64,000 nucleotides of DNA from positions 186,001 to 250,000 of the forward strand of contig MU130617.1 in NCBI GenBank assembly GCA_015039465.1, written 5' to 3'. The stretch is from Phlegmacium glaucopus. Taxonomy: Eukaryota; Basidiomycota; Agaricomycetes; Agaricales; Cortinariaceae. Positions within the stretch are counted from its first letter, which is position 1. Each line of letters opens with the position of its first letter. Below are positions 32,994 through 45,309 of the stretch, piece after piece. The position numbers and the translations under genes are program-made. Under the pieces are notes generated by a model. The model searched no databases. It was not told the DNA's origin and was given only the letters and a program-made list of their open reading frames with translations.

Positions 32994-34690
32994 AGTATAC
33001 CGTTGAACTTGTGTGTGAGAAATGAAAAGTAAGAGGGCGCAATTATTGTGTTAGGTTCAGGAGATTCATAGTATAGGGGAATGACAAACATCCGTGTAAA
33101 GATCTGGGCTACCAGGTGATCTCAAATCTCGATCACTGAAACCTCAAAAACAAATATCTTTTCGACTGTAAAAGCGTAGTGAACTCCAATTGACCGCGCC
33201 AGGCGTCATGAGGAAAGAATGCAACATTCGGGTTGAAATGTTGAAGGCTGATGAATGAACTGCGCGACTTCTTTCTTTTCTTGTCCTTTCCTTTCTTTTT
33301 TTTTCTTAGTTTGGACACCCAGAACATTGAATTGTAAACTAGAAAGTCTCGCCGTTAACGAGAGGCAACACTGTCAAACAAAACCCTTTGCTATGGGATT
33401 CTACAATGAAGTGACGATTCGAACCGACGCTGTGATGAGCTCACTATCTAGAGCACAAGTCGACAGATAACCTGGGTGCTGGAAGAACCCAAAGGAGAGT
33501 CGCAAAAGACAACGCTCTTTAGCGCAGAGTCTGCGGACCCACAAAATGTGATCAGACCTCGGAGGCCTATTGTCACAATGGCAGCATTAGAAGTTCCTCG
33601 ACCCTTTAACGCTAACTGAACATTAGGATTGTTTTGGCTCAACGAGACCGAACAATGTTTGAAACAGAATGAGACAAATTCTTCCAGTGAGTGTTGACCC
33701 AACTGCTGGCCAATTTGTGATAGCATAAAGTCGATGATTATTGTCCAGATAGAGGACAAAATCTATCCACATTCTCAAAAGGGCGATCATCAAGTCTAGA
33801 CGCATCGAGTGGTCACCAGTTGCCTTCCCACTATATGGCAATCTTAAAGCAATATTCAACTTGATAAATGCACAGCAATAAACCCACCTAGGAAGCGCTT
33901 ATCGTTATTTCGACCCAACCACCTCCACGTCATCGAGCAGTATTGCCCTTCCCTTCAGACCGCTCCCGACCTTCGATTTCTTCTATAGATCTTGCTCCCT
34001 CTGTTCCAACAATGAGCCTCCAGCCAAGCATCGCTGCATAGAATACGACAATCCCGCCGAGGTATAAGGTATAGCTCCACCCGTTTTGTTTCAGGATGCC
34101 ACCCATCTCAACAATCCACAGCTCGCTCGAAAGCTATGAAAGCCGCCCTTAGTGCACCTCCCCCATCTGCCGTTGCTAGGACGTCAGTTTAATTCAGAAG
34201 GCTCCTTATAACGAAAGATCTGAAGAGTCCATCCATCGCCATCTATGAAGAAGTTTTTGCCGACATCGCATTGTCGATAATTTTTGAGACTTCCCTTCCC
34301 GAGCAGTCCACGAGGATCTCGTCAAGGATGTCAGCGAGTTGTTTCGTAAGGCGACGCCAATGTATAAAACAGATGGGGCAAGCCGCTGTGCGTCCGAACC
34401 TCGGGAAGATCTTGGGCATTGCATTCTCAACACGCGATCAGGCGATCAATGAAACGGGCCATAAGTCCACAAAAAGCGATGCGCTGGGGAAATGTCCCCT
34501 ATCGAGACCTGACATCGTGGCCATCTTCAACAATACAGAAGAATACAAGGTGGAGCTAGGCATGAATGGAGAGAGTGGGTTCCAATGTGCCCTCACGGTC
34601 AGAGAGTAATGTATGCCCCCCGAAAGTGGGTTTAGAGTTATGCAAGTGCTGCTCTTCAAGTTCGCCTGCTTTCCTGATGTTTTCACAAGT
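32994..34690. other. Intergenic region, no gene recognised
   Basis: Several frames of 75-112 codons on both strands (for example minus 33448-33759, plus 34271-34609) lack any family signature and consistent splice sites. Nothing supported. Confidence 0.4.
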
Positions 34691-36350
34691 CCGCAATGTA
34701 TCGTGCTACCCTTGCATTCTCATCTCCATGGCGGAGCTATATCTCTCTTTCGTCTGCTTCATATCTTCGCCATACAATCATTCACAGATCATATTCCGCC
34801 AAGTTTCAAAAACTCTCTCCATCCTCAAAGACGGCGTAGAAGCACCTGAAACTCGACCCTTCCACAATGGCCATCCACAGCTGCCTCTTCCCTCAGCCGG
34901 CTTACAAGGATGAGCATCCGCCCGACACTCACCTTTACTGAGAAGTTCCGATTCGGGGGGTCACGATTATCACCACTCACTTTTCCTTGTTAAGTATGGG
35001 GCGAACGACGCTCTAGACCTCGTCCAATGTGTTATGATACAAAAATATTTATCCAAGTTGGTTCTTCAGTCTTCCAGGATGCTGTAGCGTCGTGCTCAAG
35101 ATACCCGCTATGATTTGGACTTCTTTCGGCCTCGATAAGATGGGTATGACCCACCTCCGAGTCGAATCGTTGACGGTTGTCGACGCTGGATTATCAATGC
35201 TAGAACCTATGCTGTTAATACTTAATCCTTTGGAATTCAGCGGCGTTCGTCACCAAAATCCCATGGAATATGCGTTCGTTGACTCTTTCGGGCTGCTTCA
35301 CAGCTTTCGACGCCCATGCCTCTCGGAATTGACAGTTCACCACGTCCCTAGCGGTATATCGCTTTCCCCCTCTAAATGACTCGATGTCCTGAGCAACATA
35401 CCCCCGTCAAACATCTTGGGTTAGTTGATACTGCTTATTAGAATTTAGATGGACTGGACGAGTTGTCCTATTCCAAACTATCCGTATCACTACCCTAACT
35501 CTCGATGCCTCCGAGTCTCCGTCATTACAGCCATATTTTCGACCATCTCATATTACCGCCGTCTTGCAACATTACTATCGCAGCTTGTGGCCTTTCATCC
35601 ATCGATACTCCGTTCCATCTTTTGATTGCAGCGATTGAACAACATTTCGAAGGTAATTCGAGCAAGAAGTCTACTTCGTTGACTGGCCACCCGCGTCCGT
35701 TATTGGCGGTTGACACATCTTCATCCTGTGTCAATCAACCTGACAGGTCTGAATAATTTACAAGATACCTAGGATCCCATAGGATCATTGTCACTTTCTA
35801 TCCGATGGAACAACTCCAATACTCATGCCGTGGCTCACATACCCATCGATCCCCTTGACGTTTTCTCTGCCACCATACGAAAATCGTCACGGACCTCAAT
35901 CTCGTCGCTTCTATTACCATCGACGATAAGGAAGGACATCACGCTATACTTAATACTATCATTTCACCGTTTGGAAAGCATCGAACAAATTTCATCTTCG
36001 ATACTCCCTTCCCATCCTCGATTTGGGCACGGACCCGGATAGGACGAATATGTTTAGAGAATTGTTGCCTTGTCTTTGAGCTATCGCGTTCGTGGATATG
36101 AATTTTTGCGAATTACGAGCTTGGAGAACTCAGTCTCCTTGGCATACTATTGTTTTCGTGCGCTTTAAGGCTGCTTATGCAGAGTACGAAGAGAATCCGA
36201 TACGAGATATCCGTCGTCACGGACAGAGGTCTGAAATTGGTATCGATGTCTGCCTTTGGAAACCAAGTAGACGCTGGCAGTGTTCAACAGGTTTCGCTTT
36301 TGTCGTGCAATAAGAGAAAATATGATTCTTCGAGATAGTATGAGTTTTTG
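34690..36350 (+). pseudogene. Probable decayed F-box/LRR-type gene
   Basis: A series of plus-strand frame pieces in different frames reads like the leucine-rich part of agaric F-box proteins: HLRVESLTVVDAGLSMLEPM (about 35150), LILPPSCNITIAACG followed by a LLIAAIEQHF-type end (about 35550-35650), and LSIRWNNSNTHAVAHIPIDP (about 35790). The pieces are separated by stops and cannot be joined by plausible introns. No F-box itself was found. Called by resemblance only; it could be another LRR-like family. Confidence 0.3.
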
Positions 36351-36609
36351 GGATCGTGCTGACATTGATGGGGTATGACTATCCACACTTGTATACAAAG
36401 CACAATTGAACGGCGGCTGCGCCAGACTTTGTATCGCTCAATGGAGTAGAAACTGAATTAGATCATTTTGTATGGTTCATCTGATTCACTGTGTCGTCAT
36501 ATAACTCACGTGGATAGGTGAGCTCTCGATTGTTTTGCTCCGTCACGTCGACAACCACGAAGCACCTGCGAAATAAACATTTAACCAAAAGCATCAATAA
36601 CTCTGCACA

Positions 36610-36939
36610 ATGTTCTCTTCACGCATTCTTCGAAACATTGGTTCAACAGGTAACAGACTCATGAACGAGACTGGTCCAAAGGAGAGAACAATGGTAAGGC
36701 TTTTTTATCCTGAGGATGTTTGAGCAAAATCTTCACATGCTTTTGTAGCTCTATGCTGCTGGTGCCTTGGCAGGATTGACAGGCTTGGTCTATTGGGCTG
36801 GCTACAAGGCCGAAGGCTCGACTCGGCGCAAAAAACCTCGTGAGTGGTCGGGAACCGAGTTAGATCTTTAGTATAAATTTGACCGTTGGTATGTGTCGTA
36901 GTCGATGCATCGGAAACCTCGCTGAAGAATGAGAAGTAA
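36610..36939 (+). CDS. Small single-span membrane protein (70 residues)
   Basis: Three exons (36610-36693, 36749-36839, 36902-36939) give exactly 71 codons with stop; both introns have GTAAGG/TAG and GTGAGT/TAG borders. The N-terminus (MFSSRILRNIGSTGNRLMNE) is Arg-rich and free of acids for its first 18 residues, as in mitochondrial presequences. A single helix LYAAGALAGLTGLVYWAGY spans about residues 29-47, followed by a basic tail (TRRKKP). I do not recognise the family; small mitochondrial inner-membrane subunit proteins look like this. Confidence 0.65.
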
Positions 36940-37327
36940 AATGATTTATTCAAATTGGGTACGTACCGAAGCCGCTCCGCGAGTCTGGTGTGATGAGATT
37001 GCTGATTAGTAGACAAGAAGGTTTCTCCTATTTTTTTGTATTATTAGCCAGAAATGCGAATTGAATGTTCTTAATTGATGAATTTAGTAACTTCGCAACT
37101 TCAAGCGAGAGAAGGGTGGCAATGCAGTCGTATTCCACGTACTAGATACTTGATTATGAAAAAAAAGTGGTGAAACCCTAGGCTTAGACTAGCATACTAT
37201 CATCCCTCTCTTGATTGACTGTATATTGGTCGATCAAGTACGACAGAGTCGAGGAATTTTCCTCGCATCTATGATATGCAAAAAAGAATTGAGCAAAAGA
37301 AAAAATTCATTGGTCATAAGTCGTCAC

Positions 37328-40226
37328 TCACAGTTTTGATATCGATTGCTCCAGGTCGCCTAATCCTTTTTGAAGGGCGCGGAAGGTACTTGCAAACTCC
37401 CCAGAGCGATCCCGTAATAGTCGGCCATGTACCATGAGTAATGTGTTTGCCCATAGAAGATCAAATTCTATATGAGGGCTTCTCTCCAGGTGATCTGCGA
37501 CAAACCTCAGAAGTAGGGGGACATAGATGATAGGAAGTTGTCGTGTGATCAAGCGAATGTTTCCTCGAGGAATCTTTTCATATACGCACTGGATGAGCGG
37601 CTTCTCGTTCAATCTGAACCCCATAACGAGTGCCTTGAGGTATTCATGTGAATCCAGGGCTTCTAAGGTAGATTGTGGTGTCAAATCGAGGGTGAGATCA
37701 AAGGGGTCGAATGTAACAGTTTCGTCAAGGGAGTAGATAAGGAGCCCTTCGGTAGACGCGGCTGCCCAAGCACGACCCGTCGGAGAAAATTGAACACATT
37801 TCGTGCGTGCTTCTTGGCGAAAACGCCGAATGGACATATCTCCAGCCCCACGACTCGCTCCCGGAAGACTAGTGTCCATCCTATCTTCAAGGTCACTCCC
37901 GTCTCTGTCATCAATGAGGTCGACGTTTATTCCGGCGTCGTTGACTTTCCTGCTATCGAGGAACTCTTGCGTTCCGTCCAACGAAAGATTTTCCGAAATT
38001 TGAAATTTCTTAACCATTACGCCTTCACCTTCTCGAACATCGTATAACACGACATACTTGCTATTTCCACCAGCAAGAACGCAGCGTCCGTCGGCAGTAT
38101 ATGCCAGGCTGCTGAACGATTTGGTAGAAGTACTATTCGCAGCGGAAACTCGGTCATCCAATTTTCGACCTCCAGATATATCTTTCCGGCCTTCGATGAC
38201 ATTTGTTTGCTTGCTCTCTTGGATATCGAAGAATGTTATTTGACCGTCCAAGGTCGACACAGCTACTTCTTTCCCATCAGGGCGAAACGCGATTGCTAGG
38301 ACATCAGACGACAACGAGAAGGGTTCAACTGCGCCAGAACGCCCAAAGACATTCCATACTCGCACTGTTTTATCCCATGATCCGCTGGCCAACTGATTGG
38401 CACCAGAAGGCGAGAAGGCGAGAGAGCTAACGGGCGCAGTATGCCCCGCCAAAACATCCAGCAACTTTCCGGTCTGCACTGACCAAAGAAAGACTTCAAA
38501 CGAATCTGTCGAACCAGCAGCCACCACTTCGCCGGATGGGTCGACTGCTAAAGAGGAAAATTGAACAGGAGATGGAGATGTGAAGGTTCGGAAGTTGCGG
38601 TATCGAATGAGATCATAGGCGCGGACCGTACCATCCAAAGAAGCGGAGAACACAACACTACCCTGCTTTGCGAACGCGACGGAAGAGATCGGTGCGCTGT
38701 GGTCGGTAAAAGTGATGAAGCAGAAGCCTGAGTGCGTCGACCACACTTTGACTTTGCCGTCGTCGCCTCCTGTGGCAATAGTTTGTCCGTCTGGCGCGTA
38801 GGCAAGCGTGTTCATGTCAAAATAATGACCTTGTTGTTTTAATATGTAGGATTCTGATTGCCATTCCCAGACGAGAAGTTGGCCTAATTTTCGAGCTCCA
38901 AATGCAAGCCATTCCCCCGATGGACTGATAGCAACTGAGGAGATTTTTTCTTGAGATATGCTCAAAGTGTGTACGTTTGAAAACGCTGGCATTTCCCATA
39001 GCCCAAAGACGCCTGTTGAGAAACCGACAACGAGAAGATTTGAAGGAGCATGAAATGTGGAGGAAATAACTTTAGTCCCAGGTTGGTTGAAGTAATGCCG
39101 TTTATGGACCCCCCAACGCGTTGTAGCAATTCGATTTATGACATTTCTTTCAATGCCTTTGGAAGTTGAAGCAACTGGCCCCTCATCGTCAGAGTTCTCA
39201 GAGTTTTCATCATCGGACGCATCCTTTGCTTTCCAGGTGAACACGGCGCCATCCTTGCTGACTGTGTATATCTAAAACGAGGAAATCTCAGCTATATGTA
39301 ACGGGGAACAAAAGCTCTGCCACTCACCGATGTACCATCTACGGAAAAATATGCAGCTAGTACCGCATCTCGATGACCGGCGAAGGTTTTTGGTCTGAAA
39401 CCCTCTAGTGGGTTCAGAGTGAATAAACGGGCAGTCATATCTCGAGAAGTAGTAATAAAAGATCTGTAACAAAAGTCAGCAAAAAAAATCCACGAATTTG
39501 CGTGGTGTCAACTACGTACTTTGAATCCGGTGCCCATTGTATGCTCAGAACATCATCATGGTGTCCCGTATACGTCCTATGAAGATTGAAAGGGGCGAAT
39601 TCGCGAACGAGATGGTTCGGAGTTTTCCATACTTGAATATGTGCGCCATGTGTTACAGCAATATACCTGCGGAAAATTTGTCAACTACAAATTGCGTCCG
39701 GATTGATGAACATGGGTACATACAGTCCATCGGGAGAAAATTGTATATCTTTAATGGGTTTGTGAAAGTTAAAGTGATGAAGTACGACCCCTCGTTTCGC
39801 ATTCACCAGGAGTGCACGACCGTCTAAATCAATGGTTCAGTCTAGGGTTCACACCTGGGGAAAAAAAACTGGGTTGACCTTCATCTACCGAAATAAGAAT
39901 GTTGCCGTCCAGACTAAGAGCTATCGAAGAAATGTTTTTTCGGTTTTCAAAGGCGAATGTGAAGGACTTGTTACTATTGCGTAAAGAAGGAGACGTTCAG
40001 AGAGGGATTCGATATGAAGCCATTTGAATCAAACACACTTTACAAGGTCAAAGACCGATACTCGATTGCCAACTGGGCTATACAACGAGTTGCCATCGGG
40101 AGTAAACAGAACATTCCCTTGTCTGTATACAGTGCCACATATGTTGGAGAACTAGTAGTAGCTTGTCAAAAAAAAAGAATTCTGGTATGCGCAAGAATGG
40201 TGGTTTACCTTGAAGTTCGCCTTCAT
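37328..40226 (-). CDS. PWP2: PWP2 / UTP1, WD40 component of the SSU processome
   Basis: U3 snoRNP (UTP-B) subunit needed for 18S rRNA processing in the nucleolus. The start MKANFK is an 18-bp exon at 40209-40226, followed by FSNICGTVYRQGNVLFTPDG and SPVGNRVSVFDL, the hallmark PWP2 N-terminus. Middle exons give RTYTGHHDDVLSIQWAPDSK and TSRDMTARLFTLNPLEGFRP. The large last exon (37328-39271) carries an acidic linker (DASDDENSENSDDEG), a run of WD repeats (GGDDGKVKVW, SASLDGTVRAYDL, GSWDKTVRVWNVFGRSG), then the C-terminal helical Utp12 domain. The acceptor after the second exon is not settled. It starts 75 bp after the MAK5 stop on the same strand. Confidence 0.95.
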
Positions 40227-40301
40227 CTTTTTTCTTGCACAGCCACGATTCGATTACTTGAGTCTATTCCTTAAAAAATATATCGATTGGTTGGATATCT
40301 A

Positions 40302-43203
40302 CTACACGTCTACAGTAATCCCACTCCATTCTTCCTCAAATTCCTCTTTCGAAACTACTGATGGCTTTTGTTTCTTCTTTTTATTTGCCACAGTCATATC
40401 ACTGCCAGCCTCGGCCTTCTTCAATCCTACCATGGCCTCGTTAACTGCGACATCAAGGTCAAATTTCAAACCAACAGAATAGAATATTCAACTAGACTCA
40501 CGGTTTCCAGCGAGAAGGTCATCGACAATGAGTCGACTTCCAGAAGTGATATAGCGCGTTGATATCCCTCGAGCAATGAGCGGCTGCGATAATAGATGCT
40601 TAAGCTCTGCCTTCATACTAGTCATCGCCCTGTCTTTCGCTTTGCGTTTCTGATTAGAAATCTTCTCTTCGTCGTCCGAATCACTATAACCAATGAATAA
40701 TTAAATAGGAAAAGGGAAAATAAACTTCTCAAAATACCTGATAAAGTCAGAGTCAAGATCAACACCCAAGGTCTCCGCGGTTTCTTTCATCCATTTTCGG
40801 TCATGGTTAGTTTTCTTGATTTTATGTTGGGCATTCTCAATCTTCCGCGCAAGTTGGACTCGAGTTTTCAGTTTATCCAACATACTAAGTTCGATCGACA
40901 TCTCTGGAATACTGCTTTCCTCTGGAACGTGAAGTACAAATAATGAGCATCCGGAAGTCGATCAACGGAGAATAGCGAAAAAGCACCTCGACCAAGACTG
41001 CCAAGAAGCGCTTTCACAACCCGTCTCTCGTCTGGAGCCGACATGAGCATGCTGAACCCCTTTTGCATGGCACGAGCGGTTCTTCCGTTCCTGTGAATGT
41101 AGGTATCGGCAGATCGAGGTATTTGAAAGTGGATGACATGATCTACACCAGTAATATCGAGGCCACGAGCCGCAATATCCGTGGCAAGGAGCACGGAGTT
41201 TGCGGTATGCATAAATCTAGAGTTCAAGAAGGCGATGAAATGAAGTTTTGGATCTATGAAAATAAAAGAGGTATTACACACCTGTCAAGATTCTTCAACC
41301 GTTGACGCTGTTCTAACTGAGAGTGCAGTGGAAAAGCATTGATATTGAGTAACTCGACAAGTGGCATGAGTCGTCGGATGCCGTCTATCGACAACAAGAA
41401 AACTAGCGACTCGCCGGGATATCGAAGCAAGAAGTAATATAGATACACGTCCTGGGATGCGGGGCCGAGTAAATTGAGTATGTCGGACAAAAACATGCTC
41501 AGAAGGTTATAAGTCTAACCTTATCGCCGGATAAACATTCAATTTTGCCTTCCTGGAGAGTAGACACGATTCCACCCACGGGGCTCAGATCGATGACTTC
41601 AGGGGTTGGATCACGAAAATCGAGACGGAGGAGCAAATCATCTGTAATTAATGAGAGAAGAGCCGGAAACTAAGTTTGTAATAATGGAGGCTATTGAAGC
41701 ACAGTTCTCATACCGAGAGTAGAAGCCGGTGCTGCATCACGTTTGTAGTGCTTCTTGTTGCCTTTCGGTCGAAATCTTTTCTTCAAGTTCCGTTGAAGGT
41801 CTTTACTCAGAGTAGCGGAAAAGACAAAGGTCTGAAGGCCATCTTTGATTCCTTCTTTCTGGTCTTCACCTTGTTCAACTTGATCTCCAGGTAGGTCGCC
41901 AAAATCTGTGGGTATTTGATCATCTCTGCTCCGGGGACATCGTGAGACCAGGCATGTAAGAGAGCAAAACGATAACCAACATCGTTTCTCGGAGAGTCAG
42001 CCGAAGAATATTTTCGACCTCAACGAAGTGTCCTGCTTCAATCATCCTGTCTGCTTCATCAAGTACGAGGAATCGTAGACCTTTTATCTCTCCTGCTAAG
42101 TCGTCATTCTATAAGCGTCAACTAAGTCAAATACCCAAACGAAGAATATATACATTTCACCTACGTCTTGCATTATATCCCAAAGCCTTCCTGGGGTAGC
42201 CACTAGCACGTCCACTCCTCTGTCAAGGATCCGCTTTTGCTTTTGTGCAGACATTCCACCCACAACTGCCGCCACGCTCACATGAGGAGGCAGATTCTTC
42301 AGCGATGGGTTCCCAGCTTTGACTTGTAATGCACCGTCCTTGTCGGTTACAGCCGGATCTTTCAAAAACTCAACGGAAGTTAGGAGAGAATTAAGATGGG
42401 AGGACACTTGGAGTGCCAACTCTCGCGTTGGTGCAAGGACCAAAGCGCGAAGAGGACGCTTTTTGGATGAGGACGGTCGGGGTAGAGAAAGTAAATGATG
42501 TAGAATCGGTAAACCGAAAGCTAGCGTCTTTCCGGATCCCTATACAATATTTAATTATTAATGAAAAGTGAAATACAGAAGGTTTCATACCGTTTGAGCA
42601 ATTCCTATGACGTCTCGACCAGCAAAAGCAAAGGGCAAAGCAGACATTTGAATGGGTGTAGGAGTGAAAAACTTTTTTTCATGCAATGCGGACAGAATTT
42701 TTGGATGAAGAGAATATTTATGCCATTCAGGCAGTAGCTTTTCAGCTACAATCCGAAAATTAGCACCGGGATTGTTGTTTAAGGCATCGTAAGTTTTGCG
42801 TACAGTTAAATGTTACGATGGGCTCTATTTCTAGTTCCTGGTCAGTTTCTTGCTGTGATGTATCATTAACGGGATCTTGGTTTTCATTGGATTCGTCTTC
42901 GGCTTTGTCGTCAGCTATAACCTGATAGATAATGCTATCATTTAATTAGAAGCGTACTGAGATGAAGCTCACGTTAAATTTTACAACTCTTCCACCATCC
43001 GTAGTCTCATAGATAACCTCAACGCCTTCTACCTCTTCAAATTCAAGAATACCATCGTCAAATCCTATGCCTGCCTTGGAAGGCCTTGAAACAAGTTTCC
43101 AGGGCAAATCGTCAGCGGTACGATGTTGAATTTTGGCCTTTTTCCTAGGCAAAGATACTTTCGTTGTTCCTTTACGCTTTTTTGTACTATCTAAAGTACC
43201 CAT
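40302..43203 (-). CDS. MAK5: DEAD-box helicase MAK5/DDX24 (60S ribosome biogenesis)
   Basis: Nucleolar ATP-dependent RNA helicase required for 60S subunit assembly. About nine or more exons. The N-terminus [20 protein letters not shown] is a basic nucleolar-type tail, followed by [11 protein letters not shown]. Helicase core: [60 protein letters not shown], then [29 protein letters not shown]. The long inserts between motif Ia and GG ([17 protein letters not shown]) and between DEAD and SAT (acidic, near 41880) are typical of MAK5. The C-terminus has a coiled basic segment ([19 protein letters not shown]) and ends [11 protein letters not shown] Met at 43332 could be used if a 5' intron exists. 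Confidence 0.92.
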
Positions 43204-43383
43204 TAGTTCTTGGTGAACTTGTTGACCTGAAATATTTGCGGAGATAATGGTGTCCGGTGATTGCCGGTCACTGACTGTTTGACAGAACCTACCCTTTGAA
43301 AGAGTTGACCATAAAAGCAACCCTCGTGTCAAAGGGGTGACTGTTGGACTTGTGAGTCCTTTCTCCTATTCTTGACGTGAACG

Positions 43384-44937
43384 ATGGCTAATTTTTTCTT
43401 GGCGGCAGAACCTCCTTTATTCGTCAAACTGGCACCGAAAACCCTTCGGGATGTTACCCAAGAGAACCTATCGTCTTTGAGACAGGCAATCAGTAGAACC
43501 TCATTCCTTCCAATGAAGTTCTCTCTAACTATCTGGCATAAACCGTCCAACCACGTCGAACCACCGCCACCGCCCCCAATATTAAATCAATCTACTCTAC
43601 CAAATCTCCCGAACGAAATTTGGCGTCGAATTATTGGTTTTACAATTAGGCTGACTGGATCCCTCGCTATCGAACTGGATGATCCCTTTTCTCCTCCTTA
43701 CCAAAACGAAGAACATCCAGAGGTCGATCCTGGGCTATTCGAAGATCGCAAGGCTTTGCGTCAGGTCTGCTCATCCTGGCGTTCAGTCGTGGCAGAAATC
43801 TCTGCGGAATACCTGATAATATATTCTGCGAGGGAACTCAAGGCTTTAGTCAAGCAATTTGAGGCACAGGAACATAATAAACCCACCGTAAAACGTTTAG
43901 GCGAATGGACTTCGCGTATCGATTTCCGAATCCTAGGTCCCTATTCTGTTCCACACGTCATTCGGCTCCTGCGCTGCACTCCAAACCTTCTCATCTACGA
44001 TGTCAGGAATGGTCCTCCACAGATTCCCGAAAAATGTTCCCCCATAGATATATTGAAGGCCTTGGTCCTCCACTGTGGGCAACTCCAACGGATAGGATGG
44101 AGTGGTGCCGGCGAAACGCCTAGGTACCAAGACCTAGTTCAATTATGCAATGGGCTTCCCAACCTGGTGACATTACGATTAGTATCCTTATTTTCCTTCC
44201 CAGTTCGCTCCGACGGCATACCGCCCTTGCTCATCTTTCCTAACCTGAAAACTTTATCCCTTGCTGTGATACCAGACTCACCCGTTTTCAGACCCGAATA
44301 TGCGATGACGTGGGACCCTTTAATGAATTACTTGTCTGTTCACCCGGGTCAGCTACCTGCTTTGGAACGTCTGGAAATCGATATATTTCCTGTGTTAACA
44401 ATGTCGTTCTTCCATATGCATGGCCACAAAATTCGTTTATTTCGCACCACGGCTTGGTCGGCTGACGGTATCCTCCCAGAAGCTCTTCCTCTTTGTCCAA
44501 ACCTTCAAAGTTTTGTCATCAGCCAAGGCAGTGAACCAATCGACTTCCCTGTCTTCCATCCCACTCTGAAAAAGATCTGTATCATCCCTTCGGTTGAAGC
44601 AGACGTCGATGTGCCTCCGCGCGTTTTCGAATACGCCGTGATGTCACCACTCGATTCTGTTCTGAAATCAGTTGAAAAGATGGTCGCTCCTTGCCTCAGT
44701 GAATTACGCATCAGGAATATTGGAGCATTTGGCAGTATATTAGATTACTCGACCTGGCTTCGTTTTTGGTGGAGAAGATGGAATATTCGTGGTATTCATT
44801 TTCTTGACAAGTCCGGTGTTTCGTTCCATGAAGTTTACGATCGTAAGTTCCACTCTTTCTTTCTTTGTTCATATAATTAGTATCTCACGGTAACTTGTGT
44901 AGCGGGCGAACGGATTCTTGACTCTGTCCGTGGATGA
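43384..44937 (+). CDS. F-box protein
   Basis: Putative substrate receptor of an SCF ubiquitin ligase. Exon 1 is 43384-44842 and a short second exon 44903-44937 adds the terminal residues (PGERILDSVRG) after a GTAAGT...GTAG intron. The F-box lies near residues 75-140 (TLPNLPNEIWRRIIGF, then RQVCSSWRSVVAE with the typical Trp). Downstream are weak leucine-rich repeats (NLVTLRLVSLFSF, FPNLKTLSLAVIPD, LPALERLEIDIFP). A second in-frame Met at 43513 (MKFSLTIWHKPSNH) may be the true start. It is divergent from MAK5 with 180 bp between start codons. Such proteins are much expanded in agarics. Confidence 0.8.
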
Positions 44938-44943
44938 TTCAAT

Positions 44944-44978
44944 CTCTCACTCTCACTCTCTCTCTCTCTCTCTCTCTG
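44944..44978. repeat. CT microsatellite
   Basis: TCACTCTCACTC followed by about ten CT dinucleotides, just after the F-box gene stop codon. Confidence 0.9.
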
Positions 44979-45309
44979 AATTTCTGCAATCATGACCATT
45001 GGCGCAAAGTCCAATCGATACCAATTTATACTTTAAATCCTATAATCCTTATGATACCATTCTTGCTGTATTGATACCATCCCTTCTATTCATTGCAAAT
45101 ACTTCGTCATCTCATCTTGGACAAGCATCATATACTTCTTTCAAAATGTTGTCTATATTATTGTCCATATTCTGTGTACAAATTACAAAAAAGATACCAG
45201 TGCTAGAAAGTAAGATACAACATGTTGTTGCCTGGCAAACTAAAAGTCCATATATGATGTATGATGTTGTGACTATACAAGTGTAAGTTGTAAGAAAGGT
45301 CCAACAAGT
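44979..45309. other. Convergent intergenic region
   Basis: 3' flanks of the F-box gene (plus) and the MFS gene (minus). The plus-strand frame at 44999-45286 has no recognisable family. No other feature seen. Confidence 0.45.
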
